Below, in pieces: positions 21,175-30,458 of a stretch of 64,000 nt of DNA. The stretch spans positions 248,001 to 312,000 of the forward strand of contig NZ_UUOC01000001.1 of the NCBI RefSeq assembly GCF_900590755.1. Direction: 5' to 3'. The notes under the pieces are model-generated. The model ran no database searches and was not told where the DNA came from. It saw only the letters and a list, made by a program, of their open reading frames with translations. The DNA is from Pseudomonas viridiflava (GTDB lineage: Bacteria; Pseudomonadota; Gammaproteobacteria; Pseudomonadales; Pseudomonadaceae). Position numbers and translations under genes: made by a program. The first letter of the stretch is position 1, and every line of letters starts with the position of its first letter.

Positions 21175-21556
21175 GTACAACAAAAACAAAAAATATGCAG
21201 TAACCCAATAAAAACAACATGTACGGCTCTGACATAACAAGAACAACACGGACAGAGGCGCAGCTAACAGATTTTTTTGGAGTGGATAGCTTTTCGGAGG
21301 AGCTCGCAAGAGAGCCTCGCGACCCGACAGAGAACAATAAAACTACCTTCAGGTAGCGTCCGAACGGGTTGGATCACTGCTCTAGAGGCAGCGGTAAAAG
21401 CAGCATCAGCGCTCAAAAAAATACGTTTGCTCTTGATCCCGAATGGGGATCGCTCGAAAACAGCGACAAGGGTACGGCCACCAAAAACAACAACAGGCCG
21501 CCCAACAATAAAAAAGAGCATGCAGTACTTTGAAGGGGAGCCCAGGCTCCCCTTTC
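21175..21556 (+). ncRNA. crcY: Crc/Hfq-sequestering small RNA (CrcZ/CrcY/CrcX family)
   Basis: About 380 nt with no sensible ORF of its own, running from a sigma-54 promoter to a hairpin terminator. It holds six A-rich motifs of the AAnAAnAA kind bound by Hfq/Crc: near 21177-21194, 21207-21218, 21236-21247, 21332-21343, 21482-21494 and 21503-21516. Such RNAs titrate Hfq/Crc and relieve carbon catabolite repression when CbrAB is active. The position right after HMG-CoA lyase is what I recall for CrcY of P. putida; the exact letter (X, Y or Z) is therefore by synteny. Ends are inferred from the promoter and terminator. Confidence 0.85.
21533..21556 (+). terminator. Terminator of the Crc-type RNA
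   Basis: AAGGGGAGC-CCAG-GCTCCCCTT is a strong 9-bp stem followed by a short TTTC run, ending the small RNA about 115 nt before the next ORF. Confidence 0.8.
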
Positions 21557-21669
21557 TGCTGTCTGGGCTGTCAAAAGCCCATCCTCGTGACGTAAAAACA
21601 TCTGAAGTTTCCCCGCCTGCGGCCGATACAAAGTCGATACAAAGACAACCAGCCCAGCATGGAAGCGCT

Positions 21670-23250
21670 ATGAATACAGTCTCTCTCGTCACTGCGAACA
21701 CGCCGCTTGTCACCAGTCCTGCCACCAAGGCAGTACCGCTCAATGCCGACCAACCCGCGACTACCACAGCCAGCTCACCCGCCTCCGTGGTCATGCTCGG
21801 CCAGGATGTGAAGGTCACTAACGCCACGACCTATAACTCTTTGGGTGCATTGGCCAGCTTCAATCCGGTGTACAGCCTGGAGAATGACGCGAAGGATCTG
21901 GTCACCAAGACGTTGACCGGCAATATCCCTAGCCCATCGACCGCCAACCGATTCCAGGGCCTTGGCGCAGCGTTGTTGCAGCAACTGTCCGAGGGTGATA
22001 CCAGCAAGATTTCCCAGTCCGTCATCCGCTCAGCCGCCGACAACGTAAAAAATGCCGCCGGGCTGGAGATCGCCCAAAATCAATTGCATGGCAAAGCCGA
22101 CAACACCATCACCCTCACCCTCCAGACCAAAAGCGGCGCGACCATCACGCTGAACCTCACCAGTTCAGAAGATGGCCTTGGCGTGCAGGCAGAAGTGACG
22201 GGCGGCGAGCTGAGCGACAGCGAACGTGAGGCGCTGGGTTCACTGGCCTCTTCCTTCCAGGGTGCGATCGATGGACTCACCGCCGAGAAACCGCGCCTCA
22301 ACCTGGGCGCACTTGGCCAGCTTGATCCGGACATCTTCTCTTCAGTGGATCTGAGTGCCCGCTTGAAACTGGCTGACGACCAGTACCAGACACTCAGCTT
22401 CAAAGCCGATGAAAAAACCAAGTCTGTCGACATGACCGGCCCGACCGGCAATGTCCAGTTGAGCGTCAAAAACAACAGCGCCATATTGGGGAACGCCCAA
22501 CAGCAAGCCCAGGCAGTGAAAAGCTACCTTGAGCAGTTCGACGCCGCACAGGACCGGGGTAACGGCGACGAGGACTTGATGACGCTGTTCAAGGATGCGT
22601 TTTCTGCGCTGCAAAGCACCAGCAAAACCGTAGCGAGCCCGGCCGGGAGTCGCGTCCTGAATGACGTGGATCGTTCAATGCTGACCGGTCTCGCTGATTT
22701 CAGCGCCTCGTTGACCCAGCCTACCCGCTACTCCAACCCGATGCGTTCGAACGAAGCCGACAAATTCTCGTTCAGCGCATCCCAGAGCACCGAGATCAAA
22801 GGCAGCAGCGCTGCCAACCGGGCTGTAGAACAGAAGCAGAACACCAGCCTCAGCGCCTCATATCACAAAAGCCTCTACCCAGGCGTTGCATTGGCATTAG
22901 GCACCGACGCCGAGTCGCAGAATTACAAGTACTACCAGATCGATGACCAGGCCAGCAGCACTACCCGCTTCAGCTACGACAAAAAAGGCGTCCTGGCCGA
23001 TGCCAGCTCGACACAGACGGCCAGCCGTTCAACCATTGTGCAGACGTATGAGCTGTCGAAACTGATCGACACCACCGACACACCTGAATCAACCACCAAG
23101 TCCCGCAACCTGCTGGGTCTGATCAACGCCGCGCTGCGTAACGACCGCAACTCTGTGCAGACCACAGGCAAGTCGACACTTGAAGAAGACCTGAAGCCCG
23201 TGCATGACAAGGTCCTGCTGCAATCCAACCCGTCTTACATCAAAAGCTGA
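21670..23250 (+). CDS. Cysteine-free Ser/Thr-rich protein of unknown function
   Basis: A 526-aa protein I cannot assign. The frame is open back to 21277, but that part is the Crc-type RNA and its terminator, so I start at ATG 21670 (MNTVSLVTANTP) with GGAAG 5 nt upstream. It has no cysteine, no signal peptide and no membrane helix, and is rich in Ser, Thr, Ala, Gln and Asn. Residues 1-45 are low complexity; a beta-rich segment follows at about 135-170 (NTITLTLQTKSGATITLNLTSS). Composition is like that of surface or secreted non-Sec proteins, but no secretion signal can be proven. It may be reached by read-through from the RNA terminator. Confidence 0.75.
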   Translation: MNTVSLVTANTPLVTSPATKAVPLNADQPATTTASSPASVVMLGQDVKVTNATTYNSLGALASFNPVYSLENDAKDLVTKTLTGNIPSPSTANRFQGLGAALLQQLSEGDTSKISQSVIRSAADNVKNAAGLEIAQNQLHGKADNTITLTLQTKSGATITLNLTSSEDGLGVQAEVTGGELSDSEREALGSLASSFQGAIDGLTAEKPRLNLGALGQLDPDIFSSVDLSARLKLADDQYQTLSFKADEKTKSVDMTGPTGNVQLSVKNNSAILGNAQQQAQAVKSYLEQFDAAQDRGNGDEDLMTLFKDAFSALQSTSKTVASPAGSRVLNDVDRSMLTGLADFSASLTQPTRYSNPMRSNEADKFSFSASQSTEIKGSSAANRAVEQKQNTSLSASYHKSLYPGVALALGTDAESQNYKYYQIDDQASSTTRFSYDKKGVLADASSTQTASRSTIVQTYELSKLIDTTDTPESTTKSRNLLGLINAALRNDRNSVQTTGKSTLEEDLKPVHDKVLLQSNPSYIKS

Positions 23251-23266
23251 GCGCGTAATGCCGCCC

Positions 23267-23671
23267 TCAGCCATCGCGAAACAGGTCGTGAGCATCCAGT
23301 AAGCGGTAAGCGATCTCGGGGTTCTGTTCCAGGCCACGCCGAATCGCAGCCGGGATCGACTGCCGGGTCTTGCGACACAGACCCGGTTGCGCGTCGATCT
23401 CGATGGCAATACCGCGCATGGTCCGCACCTCATTAGACCCCGGCTTCACCTGCACGCGGATACCAAGCTGTTCATACAGCCGCTGCTGCAAGCGTTCCAG
23501 ATCCGCCAGACTCTGCAAATTCTCCAGGCGCTCCAGCAGACGCTTCTCCTCCTGCCGGGTCAGCGCAAGAATCCGCTGCTCAGCCTCGTTATTGCCGCCC
23601 AACACCCGTTCGCGCTCGCAATTGCAGGCACCGGGAGGACACGGCTGACGGATCGGGAAAGAGGCTTTCAT
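23267..23671 (-). CDS. Conserved-type hypothetical protein with N-terminal Cys cluster
   Basis: A 134-aa protein starting MKASFPIRQPCPPGACNCERERVLGG at ATG 23671. It has a compact CPPGACNC cysteine cluster (residues 11-18) that could bind a metal, then a charged helical segment (about 30-70, EEKRLLERLENLQSLADLERLQQRL), and a C-terminal part with GIAIEIDAQPGLCRKTRQSIPAAIRRGL. I do not recognise a family with a known function. It converges with the Ser/Thr-rich orphan, 16 bp apart. Confidence 0.75.
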   Translation of the reverse strand: MKASFPIRQPCPPGACNCERERVLGGNNEAEQRILALTRQEEKRLLERLENLQSLADLERLQQRLYEQLGIRVQVKPGSNEVRTMRGIAIEIDAQPGLCRKTRQSIPAAIRRGLEQNPEIAYRLLDAHDLFRDG

Positions 23672-24308
23672 GCAGCGCAGCATAACGAGGGCAGCGTAAT
23701 TTGCACATCAGGGCGAGGGCCGAAAGAGTCGCGGGTCAAGCTTCTGAGAGATGTTTTTAACCGTAGCGCAGCAAACAGTGATCTTGTGGGTCCGGCTTTA
23801 GCCGGGAAGGCGGCCGTTCTCCCGACACATCTGCAATGACTGTACTGGCCCCTTCCCGGCTAAAGCCGGTCCCACATAAAAGGCTCTTCAATGCAGAGAG
23901 TTATTTTTGTTTGCTAAACATAGCGGTGTTCATGCGCTCTCACAGGACCATGTTTTCTTCAGCGCCATGCGCTTTTTGTTTGCCAAATGTATCGAAAAAG
24001 CCCCGTCAACTGCCCAGATTGACCGGCTTACAAGGCCCACTGCCGCATTAGTGAACTCCCCTCATCGGTGTATTGCACGCACCGCACATAGTCCTCAACG
24101 GCATAGCCCGTTACCTTCAACGTCCTGTTTTGCGCAAATCCTGCGGACCAGATCCGTGACCAAGTTGCGCAAACTTTTCAAGTGAACACAGGGTCGTAAA
24201 CCTTGAGTCATCCACAGCCGGACAGCCTTGACCAGGCTGGCACCCGAGGGCGCACAGAACGCCCGGAGCATGCGAACCATCGCTGCTACGCATTCATAGG
24301 AATCAACC
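23672..24308. other. Long intergenic region before the molybdenum hydroxylase operon
   Basis: About 637 bp. The only feature I can support is the family A palindrome at 23786-23875. The rest is lower in coding character and probably contains the promoter of the downstream operon, but no clear -24/-12 or -35/-10 pair stood out. Confidence 0.5.
23786..23875. repeat. REPIN-like palindrome, family A copy 4
   Basis: GTGGGTCCGGCTTTAGCCGGGAAG and CTTCCCGGCTAAAGCCGGTCCCAC flank a variable centre, 90 nt in total. Confidence 0.87.
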
Positions 24309-24950
24309 ATGAACGACCGTGACCTGATGAAGCTGACCCGAAGAAAATTTCTGATTCTGGGGGCCGTTACCGCGACCAGCGTGGCGCTCCCACCGTTTAT
24401 TTCCGCGCTGGCATCGGCAGCCAATAGTGCACGCCCCGTCACCAACCCGGTGTCCATGGAGGTGAACGGCGTCCCTCGGCAGATGAACCTGGATACGCGC
24501 ACAACCTTGCTCGATGCCTTGCGTGAGCATTTGCAGTTGACCGGCACCAAGAAAGGCTGCGACCACGGCCAGTGTGGCGCCTGCACGGTGATCGCCAACG
24601 GCAGGCGGGTCAATTCGTGTCTGACCCTCGCGGTGATGCAGCAAGGCTCAAAAATCACCACGGTCGAAGGCCTGGGCACCCCCGACAAGTTGCATCCGAT
24701 GCAAGCCGCGTTCATCAAGCACGATGGCTATCAATGCGGTTATTGCACGCCGGGGCAGATCTGCTCGGCGGTGGCCGTGCTTGATGAGATTCGCCAGGGG
24801 ATCCCGAGCCACGCCAGCCCAAGCCTGACGGATCGACCGGAACTGATCGCCCGTGAATTCCAGGAGCGCATGAGCGGCAATATCTGCCGTTGCGGTGCCT
24901 ATTCCAACATCATCCAGGCGATCAGTGAAGTCGCGGAGGCTACGGCATGA
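24309..24950 (+). CDS. paoA: Aldehyde oxidoreductase iron-sulfur subunit (PaoA-like)
   Basis: A 213-aa [2Fe-2S] subunit of a periplasmic xanthine-oxidase-family enzyme. The N-terminus has a Tat signal, TRRKFLILG (residues 10-18) then a hydrophobic stretch ending near ASAAN. The plant-type cluster ligands appear in [14 protein letters not shown] and the second cluster in CGYCTPGQ and CRCGAY. It passes electrons from the molybdenum site to FAD. Its stop overlaps the next start (ATGA), as expected for a three-gene operon. Confidence 0.92.
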   Translation: MNDRDLMKLTRRKFLILGAVTATSVALPPFISALASAANSARPVTNPVSMEVNGVPRQMNLDTRTTLLDALREHLQLTGTKKGCDHGQCGACTVIANGRRVNSCLTLAVMQQGSKITTVEGLGTPDKLHPMQAAFIKHDGYQCGYCTPGQICSAVAVLDEIRQGIPSHASPSLTDRPELIAREFQERMSGNICRCGAYSNIIQAISEVAEATA

Positions 24951-25903
24951 GACCTTTCAGCTATGTACGCGCAACCTCCCCGGCTGAAGCGGCTCAGCAA
25001 GCGGCGCAGGTTGAAGGAGCCCGGTTTATTGCCGGTGGCACCAACCTGCTGGACTTGATGAAGCTGGAAATCGAGACGCCGTTGCATCTGATCGACGTCA
25101 ACGACCTGGCCCTGGACCGCATCGAAGCAACCCCTGAAGGGGGCCTGCGTATCGGCGCGCTTGTGCGCAATACCGATCTGGCCGCTGACAGTCGGGTGCG
25201 CAAAGACTACGGATTGTTGTCCCGAGCGCTGTTGGCGGGGGCCTCCGGTCAGTTGCGCAACGCCGCAACCACGGCGGGCAATCTGCTGCAACGCACCCGT
25301 TGCGCGTATTTTTACGACACTAATCAGGCTTGCAATAAACGCCATCCCGGCAGTGGCTGCGCGGCCATTGGCGGCGTCACTCGGCAACTGGGCATCATTG
25401 GAGTCAGCAGCGCCTGCATCGCGACCCACCCCAGCGACATGGCCGTCGCCATGCGGGTGCTGGATGCGCAGGTCGAAACCATTCGCCCGGACGGCACTAC
25501 CCGAGTGATCCCGATGGCTGATTTCCATCGCTTGCCTGGCAACACACCCAATATCGAAACGGCGTTGAGCGCCAATGAACTGATCACTGCCGTGACCCTG
25601 CCTGCGCCTGTGGGTGGGACGCACATTTATCAGAAGGTCCGGGATCGTGCGTCCTACGCATTTGCGCTGATTTCCATCGCCGCCGTTGTACAGAAGAACG
25701 GCACCGGCCACGTCGCAGTGGGCGGAGTGGCGCACCGGCCATGGCGTGTCGAGGAGGCGGAAAAGCTCATGCCCGACGGCGCAAAAGCGGTGACAGCCAA
25801 GCTATTGGCCGGTGCCACTCCCACCCATGAAAACGAGTTCAAGGTGACGCTGGTGGAGCGCACGCTCGCTTCAGTCATGTCTCAGGCGAGGGCCGCCTCA
25901 TGA
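24947..25903 (+). CDS. paoB: Aldehyde oxidoreductase FAD subunit (PaoB-like)
   Basis: A 318-aa FAD-binding subunit of the molybdenum hydroxylase family. [20 protein letters not shown] dinucleotide loop (seen as [16 protein letters not shown], about 26-41) and [18 protein letters not shown] (about 100-117) mark the FAD site. The insert [25 protein letters not shown] part ([14 protein letters not shown] then HPGSGC) carries cysteines that in PaoB bind an extra [4Fe-4S] cluster. It has 4-nt overlaps with both neighbours and is exported as a complex with the Tat-tagged PaoA-like subunit. Confidence 0.92.
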   Translation: MRPFSYVRATSPAEAAQQAAQVEGARFIAGGTNLLDLMKLEIETPLHLIDVNDLALDRIEATPEGGLRIGALVRNTDLAADSRVRKDYGLLSRALLAGASGQLRNAATTAGNLLQRTRCAYFYDTNQACNKRHPGSGCAAIGGVTRQLGIIGVSSACIATHPSDMAVAMRVLDAQVETIRPDGTTRVIPMADFHRLPGNTPNIETALSANELITAVTLPAPVGGTHIYQKVRDRASYAFALISIAAVVQKNGTGHVAVGGVAHRPWRVEEAEKLMPDGAKAVTAKLLAGATPTHENEFKVTLVERTLASVMSQARAAS

Positions 25904-28098
25904 AATTCGATACCCCGGCTACCACCAACCCGATCGATCAGCTCAAAGTCATCGGCAAGCCCACCAGCCGCATCGATGGCCCACTGAAAACCACCGGTCA
26001 GGCGCCTTATGCCTATGAGCATCACACACTGGTCCCTAATCAGGCGTATGGCTACGTTGTGACCTCGGCCATCGCCAAGGGCCGCATCAGCTCGATGAAC
26101 CTCGAAGAGGCCAACGCCGCACCCGGCGTACTCGGCATTGTTACCGCAAGCAATGCGGGCAAGCTGGGCAAGGGCAAATACAACACTGCCCACCTGCTCG
26201 GCGGTCCGGAAATCCAGCACTACCATCAGGCCATCGCCCTGGTGGTGGCGCAGACGTTCGAACAAGCCCGGGCGGCGGCGCAGATGGTCCGGGTCGAATA
26301 CCAGCGCGGCAATGGTCACTACGATCTCGCGGCTGATCTGGGTGCCGCGAAAAAACCTGAAGGTGAAGCACCGGACACCGCGCGGGGCGATTTCGCCGCC
26401 GCGTTCAGCGCCGCGCCAGTGAAATTCGATGCCACCTATACCACGCCGGATCAGTCTCACGCAGCCATGGAACCGCACACCTCCATGGCGACCTGGGAGG
26501 GTGAAAAACTGATCCTGTGGACCTCCAATCAGATGATTGCCTGGAGTGTCGGCGACGTGGCAGCGACCCTGGGTATGCCAAAGGAAAACGTGCGACTGGT
26601 TTCGCCGTACATCGGCGGTGGTTTCGGCGGCAAACTGTTCATCCGCTCCGACGCGATCCTCGCCGCGCTGGGTTCGAAGTTGTGTGGCAGGCCGGTCAAG
26701 GTCGCCCTCGCCCGCCCACAGATCATCAACAACACCACCCACCGCCCGGCGACCATTCAGCGCATCCGGATCGGCACAAGTCAGGACGGCAAGATTACCG
26801 CCATCGCTCACGAAGGCTGGTCCGGCGATCTGGCGGGCGGCGGCGTGGAAAATGCCGTACAGCCGACCCAGTTCCTGTATGCCGGGGACAACCGTATGAC
26901 CGCCATGCGCCTGGCAACCCTGGACTTGCCGGAAGGCAATGCCATGCGCGCCCCTGGGGAAACACCAGGGTTGATGGCCCTGGAAATCGCCATGGATGAA
27001 ATGGCGGAAAAACTCGACATCGACCCCGTGAAATTCCGCATCATCAATGACACCCAGGTTGACCCCGGCAACCCCCAGCGCGCGTTTTCCCAACGCAATC
27101 TGATTCAGTGCCTGGAAACCGGTGCTGAACGTTTCGGCTGGAACAAGCGCAACCCGCGCCCCGGCATGCAGCGTGAAGGTCGCTGGCTGATCGGCATGGG
27201 CGTTGGCTGTGCCTATCGCAACAATATCCTGCTCAAGTCCGGCGCACGGGTGCGTCTGGATAGCACCGGTAAAGTCACGGTGGAAACCGACATGACGGAT
27301 ATCGGCACCGGCAGCTACACCATCATTGCCCAGACGGCGGCCGAGATGATGGGTGTCACTCTTGAGGATGTGGTGGTGCGTCTGGGCGACTCAGACTTCC
27401 CCGTGTCGGCAGGTTCTGGCGGCCAATTCGGTGCCAACTGCTCCACGGCGGGGGTCTACGCCGCGTGCGTCAAACTGCGCGAAACGGTGACACAGCGCCT
27501 GGGGTACACCGCCAATGACGCGGTCTTCGCTGATGGTCAGGTGCAATTTGCTGGACGCAGTGTCCCGCTAGGCCAGGCGGCACGCAATGGCGAACTGGTC
27601 GCAGAGGACTCCATCGAGTTCGCTGAACTGGCCAAGAAGTACCAGCAATCGACCTTCGGCGCGCATTTCGTCGAAGTGGCGGTAGACATGGCCACCGGCG
27701 AAACTCGTGTCAGACGCATGCTGGCCGTGTGTGCGGCAGGTCGTATCCTCAACCCGACGTCGGCGCGCAGTCAGGTCATCGGCGCCATGACCATGGGCGT
27801 GGGTGCTGCGCTGATGGAGGAACTGGCGGTGGACAAGCGGCTGGGCTTTTTCGTCAATCTCGACCTCGCAAGCTACGAAGTGCCGGTGCATGCCGACATT
27901 CCGGAACAGGAGGTGATCTTCCTCGACGAAACCGACCCTGTGTCATCTCCCATGAAAGCCAAGGGGGTTGGGGAGTTGGGCTTGTGTGGCGTCAGTGCCG
28001 CCATCGCCAATGCCATCTACAACGCCACGGGTGCCAGAGTGCGGGAGTACCCGATTACATTGGACAAGGTATTGAAGTCGTTGCCGGAGATGATCTGA
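25900..28098 (+). CDS. paoC: Aldehyde oxidoreductase molybdopterin-binding subunit (PaoC-like)
   Basis: A 732-aa catalytic subunit carrying molybdopterin (cytosine dinucleotide in known PaoABC). It has the GGGFGGK motif (about 238-244), [16 protein letters not shown] near residue 510 and the C-terminal KGVGELGL block whose Glu is the catalytic base of xanthine-oxidase-family enzymes. It should oxidise aromatic or aliphatic aldehydes in the periplasm. There is no own signal peptide, as expected for hitch-hiker export. The cofactor-insertion chaperone (PaoD/XdhC) is not adjacent. Confidence 0.93.
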   Translation: MKFDTPATTNPIDQLKVIGKPTSRIDGPLKTTGQAPYAYEHHTLVPNQAYGYVVTSAIAKGRISSMNLEEANAAPGVLGIVTASNAGKLGKGKYNTAHLLGGPEIQHYHQAIALVVAQTFEQARAAAQMVRVEYQRGNGHYDLAADLGAAKKPEGEAPDTARGDFAAAFSAAPVKFDATYTTPDQSHAAMEPHTSMATWEGEKLILWTSNQMIAWSVGDVAATLGMPKENVRLVSPYIGGGFGGKLFIRSDAILAALGSKLCGRPVKVALARPQIINNTTHRPATIQRIRIGTSQDGKITAIAHEGWSGDLAGGGVENAVQPTQFLYAGDNRMTAMRLATLDLPEGNAMRAPGETPGLMALEIAMDEMAEKLDIDPVKFRIINDTQVDPGNPQRAFSQRNLIQCLETGAERFGWNKRNPRPGMQREGRWLIGMGVGCAYRNNILLKSGARVRLDSTGKVTVETDMTDIGTGSYTIIAQTAAEMMGVTLEDVVVRLGDSDFPVSAGSGGQFGANCSTAGVYAACVKLRETVTQRLGYTANDAVFADGQVQFAGRSVPLGQAARNGELVAEDSIEFAELAKKYQQSTFGAHFVEVAVDMATGETRVRRMLAVCAAGRILNPTSARSQVIGAMTMGVGAALMEELAVDKRLGFFVNLDLASYEVPVHADIPEQEVIFLDETDPVSSPMKAKGVGELGLCGVSAAIANAIYNATGARVREYPITLDKVLKSLPEMI

Positions 28099-28109
28099 AA
28101 ACCCGGCCT

Positions 28110-28466
28110 CTGTAGCAACTGCCGAAGGCTGCGAACCGCGATCTGTCTGATACACCGCCTTCGCAGCCCTCGTAACCTCGGTCAGCTCCTACAGCACGTG
28201 TTGTGCCTGAGTAAACGCATAACCTGTAGGCGCTGCCGAAGGCTGCGACCCCCGATCTGTCTGATACACCGCCTTCGCAGCCCTCGTAACCTCGGTCAGC
28301 TCCTACAGGACAACGCGTAACCTGTAGGAGCTGCCGAAGGCTGCGAACATCGTTGTGTCAGACGCACCGCTATCGCTGGCCTCGTAACCTCGGTGAGCTC
28401 CTACAAGTCCGCGTATTGTCAGATGAACCTAGGTCTCCTGTAGGAGCTGCCGAAGGCTGCGAATTG
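28110..28466. repeat. Cluster of family B REP-like elements (three full, one half)
   Basis: Elements of 85-86 nt at 28110-28194, 28224-28308 and 28322-28407 begin CTGTAGGAGCTGCCGAAGGC (with small changes) and end GTCAGCTCCTACAG or close to it; a half element starts at 28438. The first two share almost identical centres (GATCTGTCTGATACACCGCC), so they arose by local duplication. The array fills the gap between two convergent genes. Confidence 0.88.
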
Positions 28467-28471
28467 CGTCA

Positions 28472-28511
28472 TAAAAAAAGCCACCCCTCAACGGAGTAGA
28501 ACCGGGGTGAC
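28472..28511 (-). terminator. Terminator of the cupin gene
   Basis: On the minus strand CACCCC and GGGGTG pair around an 16-nt loop and are followed by GCTTTTTTT. It lies about 30 nt beyond the cupin stop codon. Confidence 0.65.
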
Positions 28512-28539
28512 CTTGATAACCGTTGTGTTGCGCAGACCT

Positions 28540-29022
28540 TTACAACCCCTTCGCCACCCCATACTCCTGATCACTAACCTGCTCCATCCATTGCACAACC
28601 TTGCCATCAAGCTGTTCAGCGATGGCAACGTGGCTCATGCCCGTAGTCGCGGTTGCGCCGTGCCAGTGTCTGACCCCTGGCGGGATCCATACGGTGTCCC
28701 CTGCCCTGATGATCTGCGCCGGTTTGCCTGCCTCTTGAACCAGGCCCATGCCAGCGGTGACGATCAACGTCTGGCCCAGAGGATGGGTGTGCCACGCTGT
28801 TCGCGCACCGGGTTCGAACGTCACTGTTGCGCCGCTGACTCTGGCTGGCGCAGTGCTTGTAAACGGCGCATCCACCCGCACCGCGCCCGTGAAGTAATCT
28901 GCCGAGGCCTTCACTGAAGGCTGCGAACCGTTGACGGTGACAGTCACCGGAGCGGCGCTCTGCGCATGGGCCTCAGTTGCGAGCAGTGAAAGTGACAGCG
29001 CTGTTGCTGCAAGTATCTTCAT
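28540..29022 (-). CDS. Exported cupin-domain protein
   Basis: A 160-aa small cupin with a signal peptide (MKILAATALSLSLLATEAHAQS). The cupin core has GARTAWHTHPLGQTLIVTAG (about 68-87) with two metal-type histidines, and IRAGDTVWIPPGVRHWHGA (about 106-124). Similar proteins act as hydroxynitrile lyases or as unassigned small-molecule enzymes, so I leave the substrate open. GAGGTGCG lies before the ATG. Its first 50 nt overlap the end of the upstream LysR gene on the same strand, which suggests coupled expression. Confidence 0.85.
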   Translation of the reverse strand: MKILAATALSLSLLATEAHAQSAAPVTVTVNGSQPSVKASADYFTGAVRVDAPFTSTAPARVSGATVTFEPGARTAWHTHPLGQTLIVTAGMGLVQEAGKPAQIIRAGDTVWIPPGVRHWHGATATTGMSHVAIAEQLDGKVVQWMEQVSDQEYGVAKGL

Positions 29023-29950
29023 TACGCACCTCTATGTTTGAAGGGATAACGGCTTGGTCGGATGGATAGCGCAGCGCCTCGACCACCAGAGAAAAAGCCA
29101 TCGAGGCATGGCGCCGGTTGGGGTAATACAAGTGGTAACCGCTACACGGCTGGCTCCAGTCATCCAGCACCTGAATGAGGCTTCCATCGTCAATCAGCGC
29201 TACGACCTGGTCTTCAGGCAAGTACGCAAGCCCGAGGCCGGATTTCACCGCATCAAGCCTCAGGGCCAGATTGTTGAACGTCAGTTGCCCCTGAACCCGA
29301 ACCTTGACCTCGCGGCCGTCTTTCTCGAAGTCCCAGGCAAACAGTTCACCATGGGTAGGGAAACGAATGTTTATGCAGTTATGGCCGAGCAAATCCTGAG
29401 GCGTTTCAGGCCTCGGATGTCGAGCAAAATACGATGGCGAGCCCACCACAACCCAACGCAGGTCCGGGCTGATACGCACGGCAATCATGTCCTTGGCGAC
29501 TTTGTCACCGAGCCTGACACCGATGTCATAGCGCTCGGCAACGATATTGGTCATGCCCGAATCCACATTGATTTCGACGTTGATGCCCGGGTACTGCGGC
29601 AGCAACTTGTTCAGTGTCGGCCCCAGAATCGCCAGGGCCGGGTGCTCACTGACACTGATACGCACGGTGCCCATGGGCTTTTCCCGCTCTTCGGTCAGCA
29701 CCGCTAGCTCGGCGCTGATTTCATCAAAGCGGGGTTTGACCGTTGATAACAGCCGCTCGCCAGCCTCGGTTGGCGAAACACTACGGGTGGTGCGGGTCAA
29801 CAATCGCAGGCCCAGGCGCGCTTCAAGATTGCGGATGGTGTGGCTCAACGCCGAAGGGCTGACACCTATCTTTGCAGCAGCCTTGGTGAAGCTGCGATCG
29901 GTCGCCACAGCGGCAAAGGCAAAAAGGTCATTGAAGTTTTCCTGCTGCAT
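28973..29950 (-). CDS. LysR-family transcriptional regulator
   Basis: A 325-aa LTTR starting MQQENFNDLFAFAAVATDRSFTKAAAKIG at ATG 29950; the longer frame to 30022 lacks a motif. The helix-turn-helix has GVSPSALSHTIRNLEARLGLRLL (about 28-50), of the style seen in regulators next to short-chain oxidoreductases and cupins. The effector-binding domain spans about 92-300. The gene overlaps the cupin by 50 nt in the same direction, an arrangement unlike the usual divergent LTTR pair. Confidence 0.88.
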   Translation of the reverse strand: MQQENFNDLFAFAAVATDRSFTKAAAKIGVSPSALSHTIRNLEARLGLRLLTRTTRSVSPTEAGERLLSTVKPRFDEISAELAVLTEEREKPMGTVRISVSEHPALAILGPTLNKLLPQYPGINVEINVDSGMTNIVAERYDIGVRLGDKVAKDMIAVRISPDLRWVVVGSPSYFARHPRPETPQDLLGHNCINIRFPTHGELFAWDFEKDGREVKVRVQGQLTFNNLALRLDAVKSGLGLAYLPEDQVVALIDDGSLIQVLDDWSQPCSGYHLYYPNRRHASMAFSLVVEALRYPSDQAVIPSNIEVRNEDTCSNSAVTFTARN

Positions 29951-30458
29951 TCTTGATCCATCGTGGTGGTGCTGCGAGATGTCGTACGAACGCGCATAGC
30001 GGCTGTTTGCTGCGGGGACCATTCGCGGAAACCGGAACTTAACCAGCAGGTCCGGGCATGACTATATGGCTCAGGCTGCTAAGGCTCATGAGCTCAGCTC
30101 ATCAATCCAGTCAATGCGGGGCCTGAGCCGGGAATCCCCAAAATCGCGATACATCCTGAAATGATTCCCGCCGCCCGGGCTACACCCAGCGAGGTCCTGC
30201 TCAGGTTTATTGGCACCCCGAATATTGAATATAAGAAATGATGAGTTGCTGAAAAACATGAGGTTTTATAAAAATGCCGGGCGCGAAAATATGAGCGACG
30301 GCCCCAGGTCGACGGCATCAGACCGAACCTCAGCGCGCAACTTGCGGATTGCTCCCATTCGAACGCACCTGCCCTAACCGCTGAACAAACACTGACGCGC
30401 TCAAAAGCCTGAAGGCATTTTTTCGGCTCATTGATCATGCGTGTGTGAGGTGCTCTAT
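29951..30458. other. 508-bp gap with a possible transporter remnant
   Basis: No clear gene. On the minus strand an open stretch at 30094-30438 contains FGVPINLSRTSLGVARAAGIISG near its end, faintly like the last helix of a DMT-type small transporter, but its N-terminal half has no membrane character. It may be a decayed fragment. The gap also holds the promoter regions of the flanking genes. Confidence 0.35.

Noticed and set aside
21277..21669. N-terminal extension of the Ser/Thr-rich protein
   Set aside because: It covers the Crc-type RNA and its terminator hairpin, so it is most likely non-coding.
24051..24308. Small RNA or short gene before paoA
   Set aside because: No hairpin terminator, promoter pair or coding pattern could be supported.
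28110..28466. Possible CRISPR-like array
   Set aside because: The repeats are long palindromes of 85-86 nt with shared centres and irregular gaps, not short direct repeats with unique spacers, and no cas genes are near.
30094..30438. Minus-strand 114-codon ORF as a real gene
   Set aside because: Only the last 35 codons resemble a membrane helix, there is no good ribosome site, and composition is unlike its neighbours; at best a remnant.
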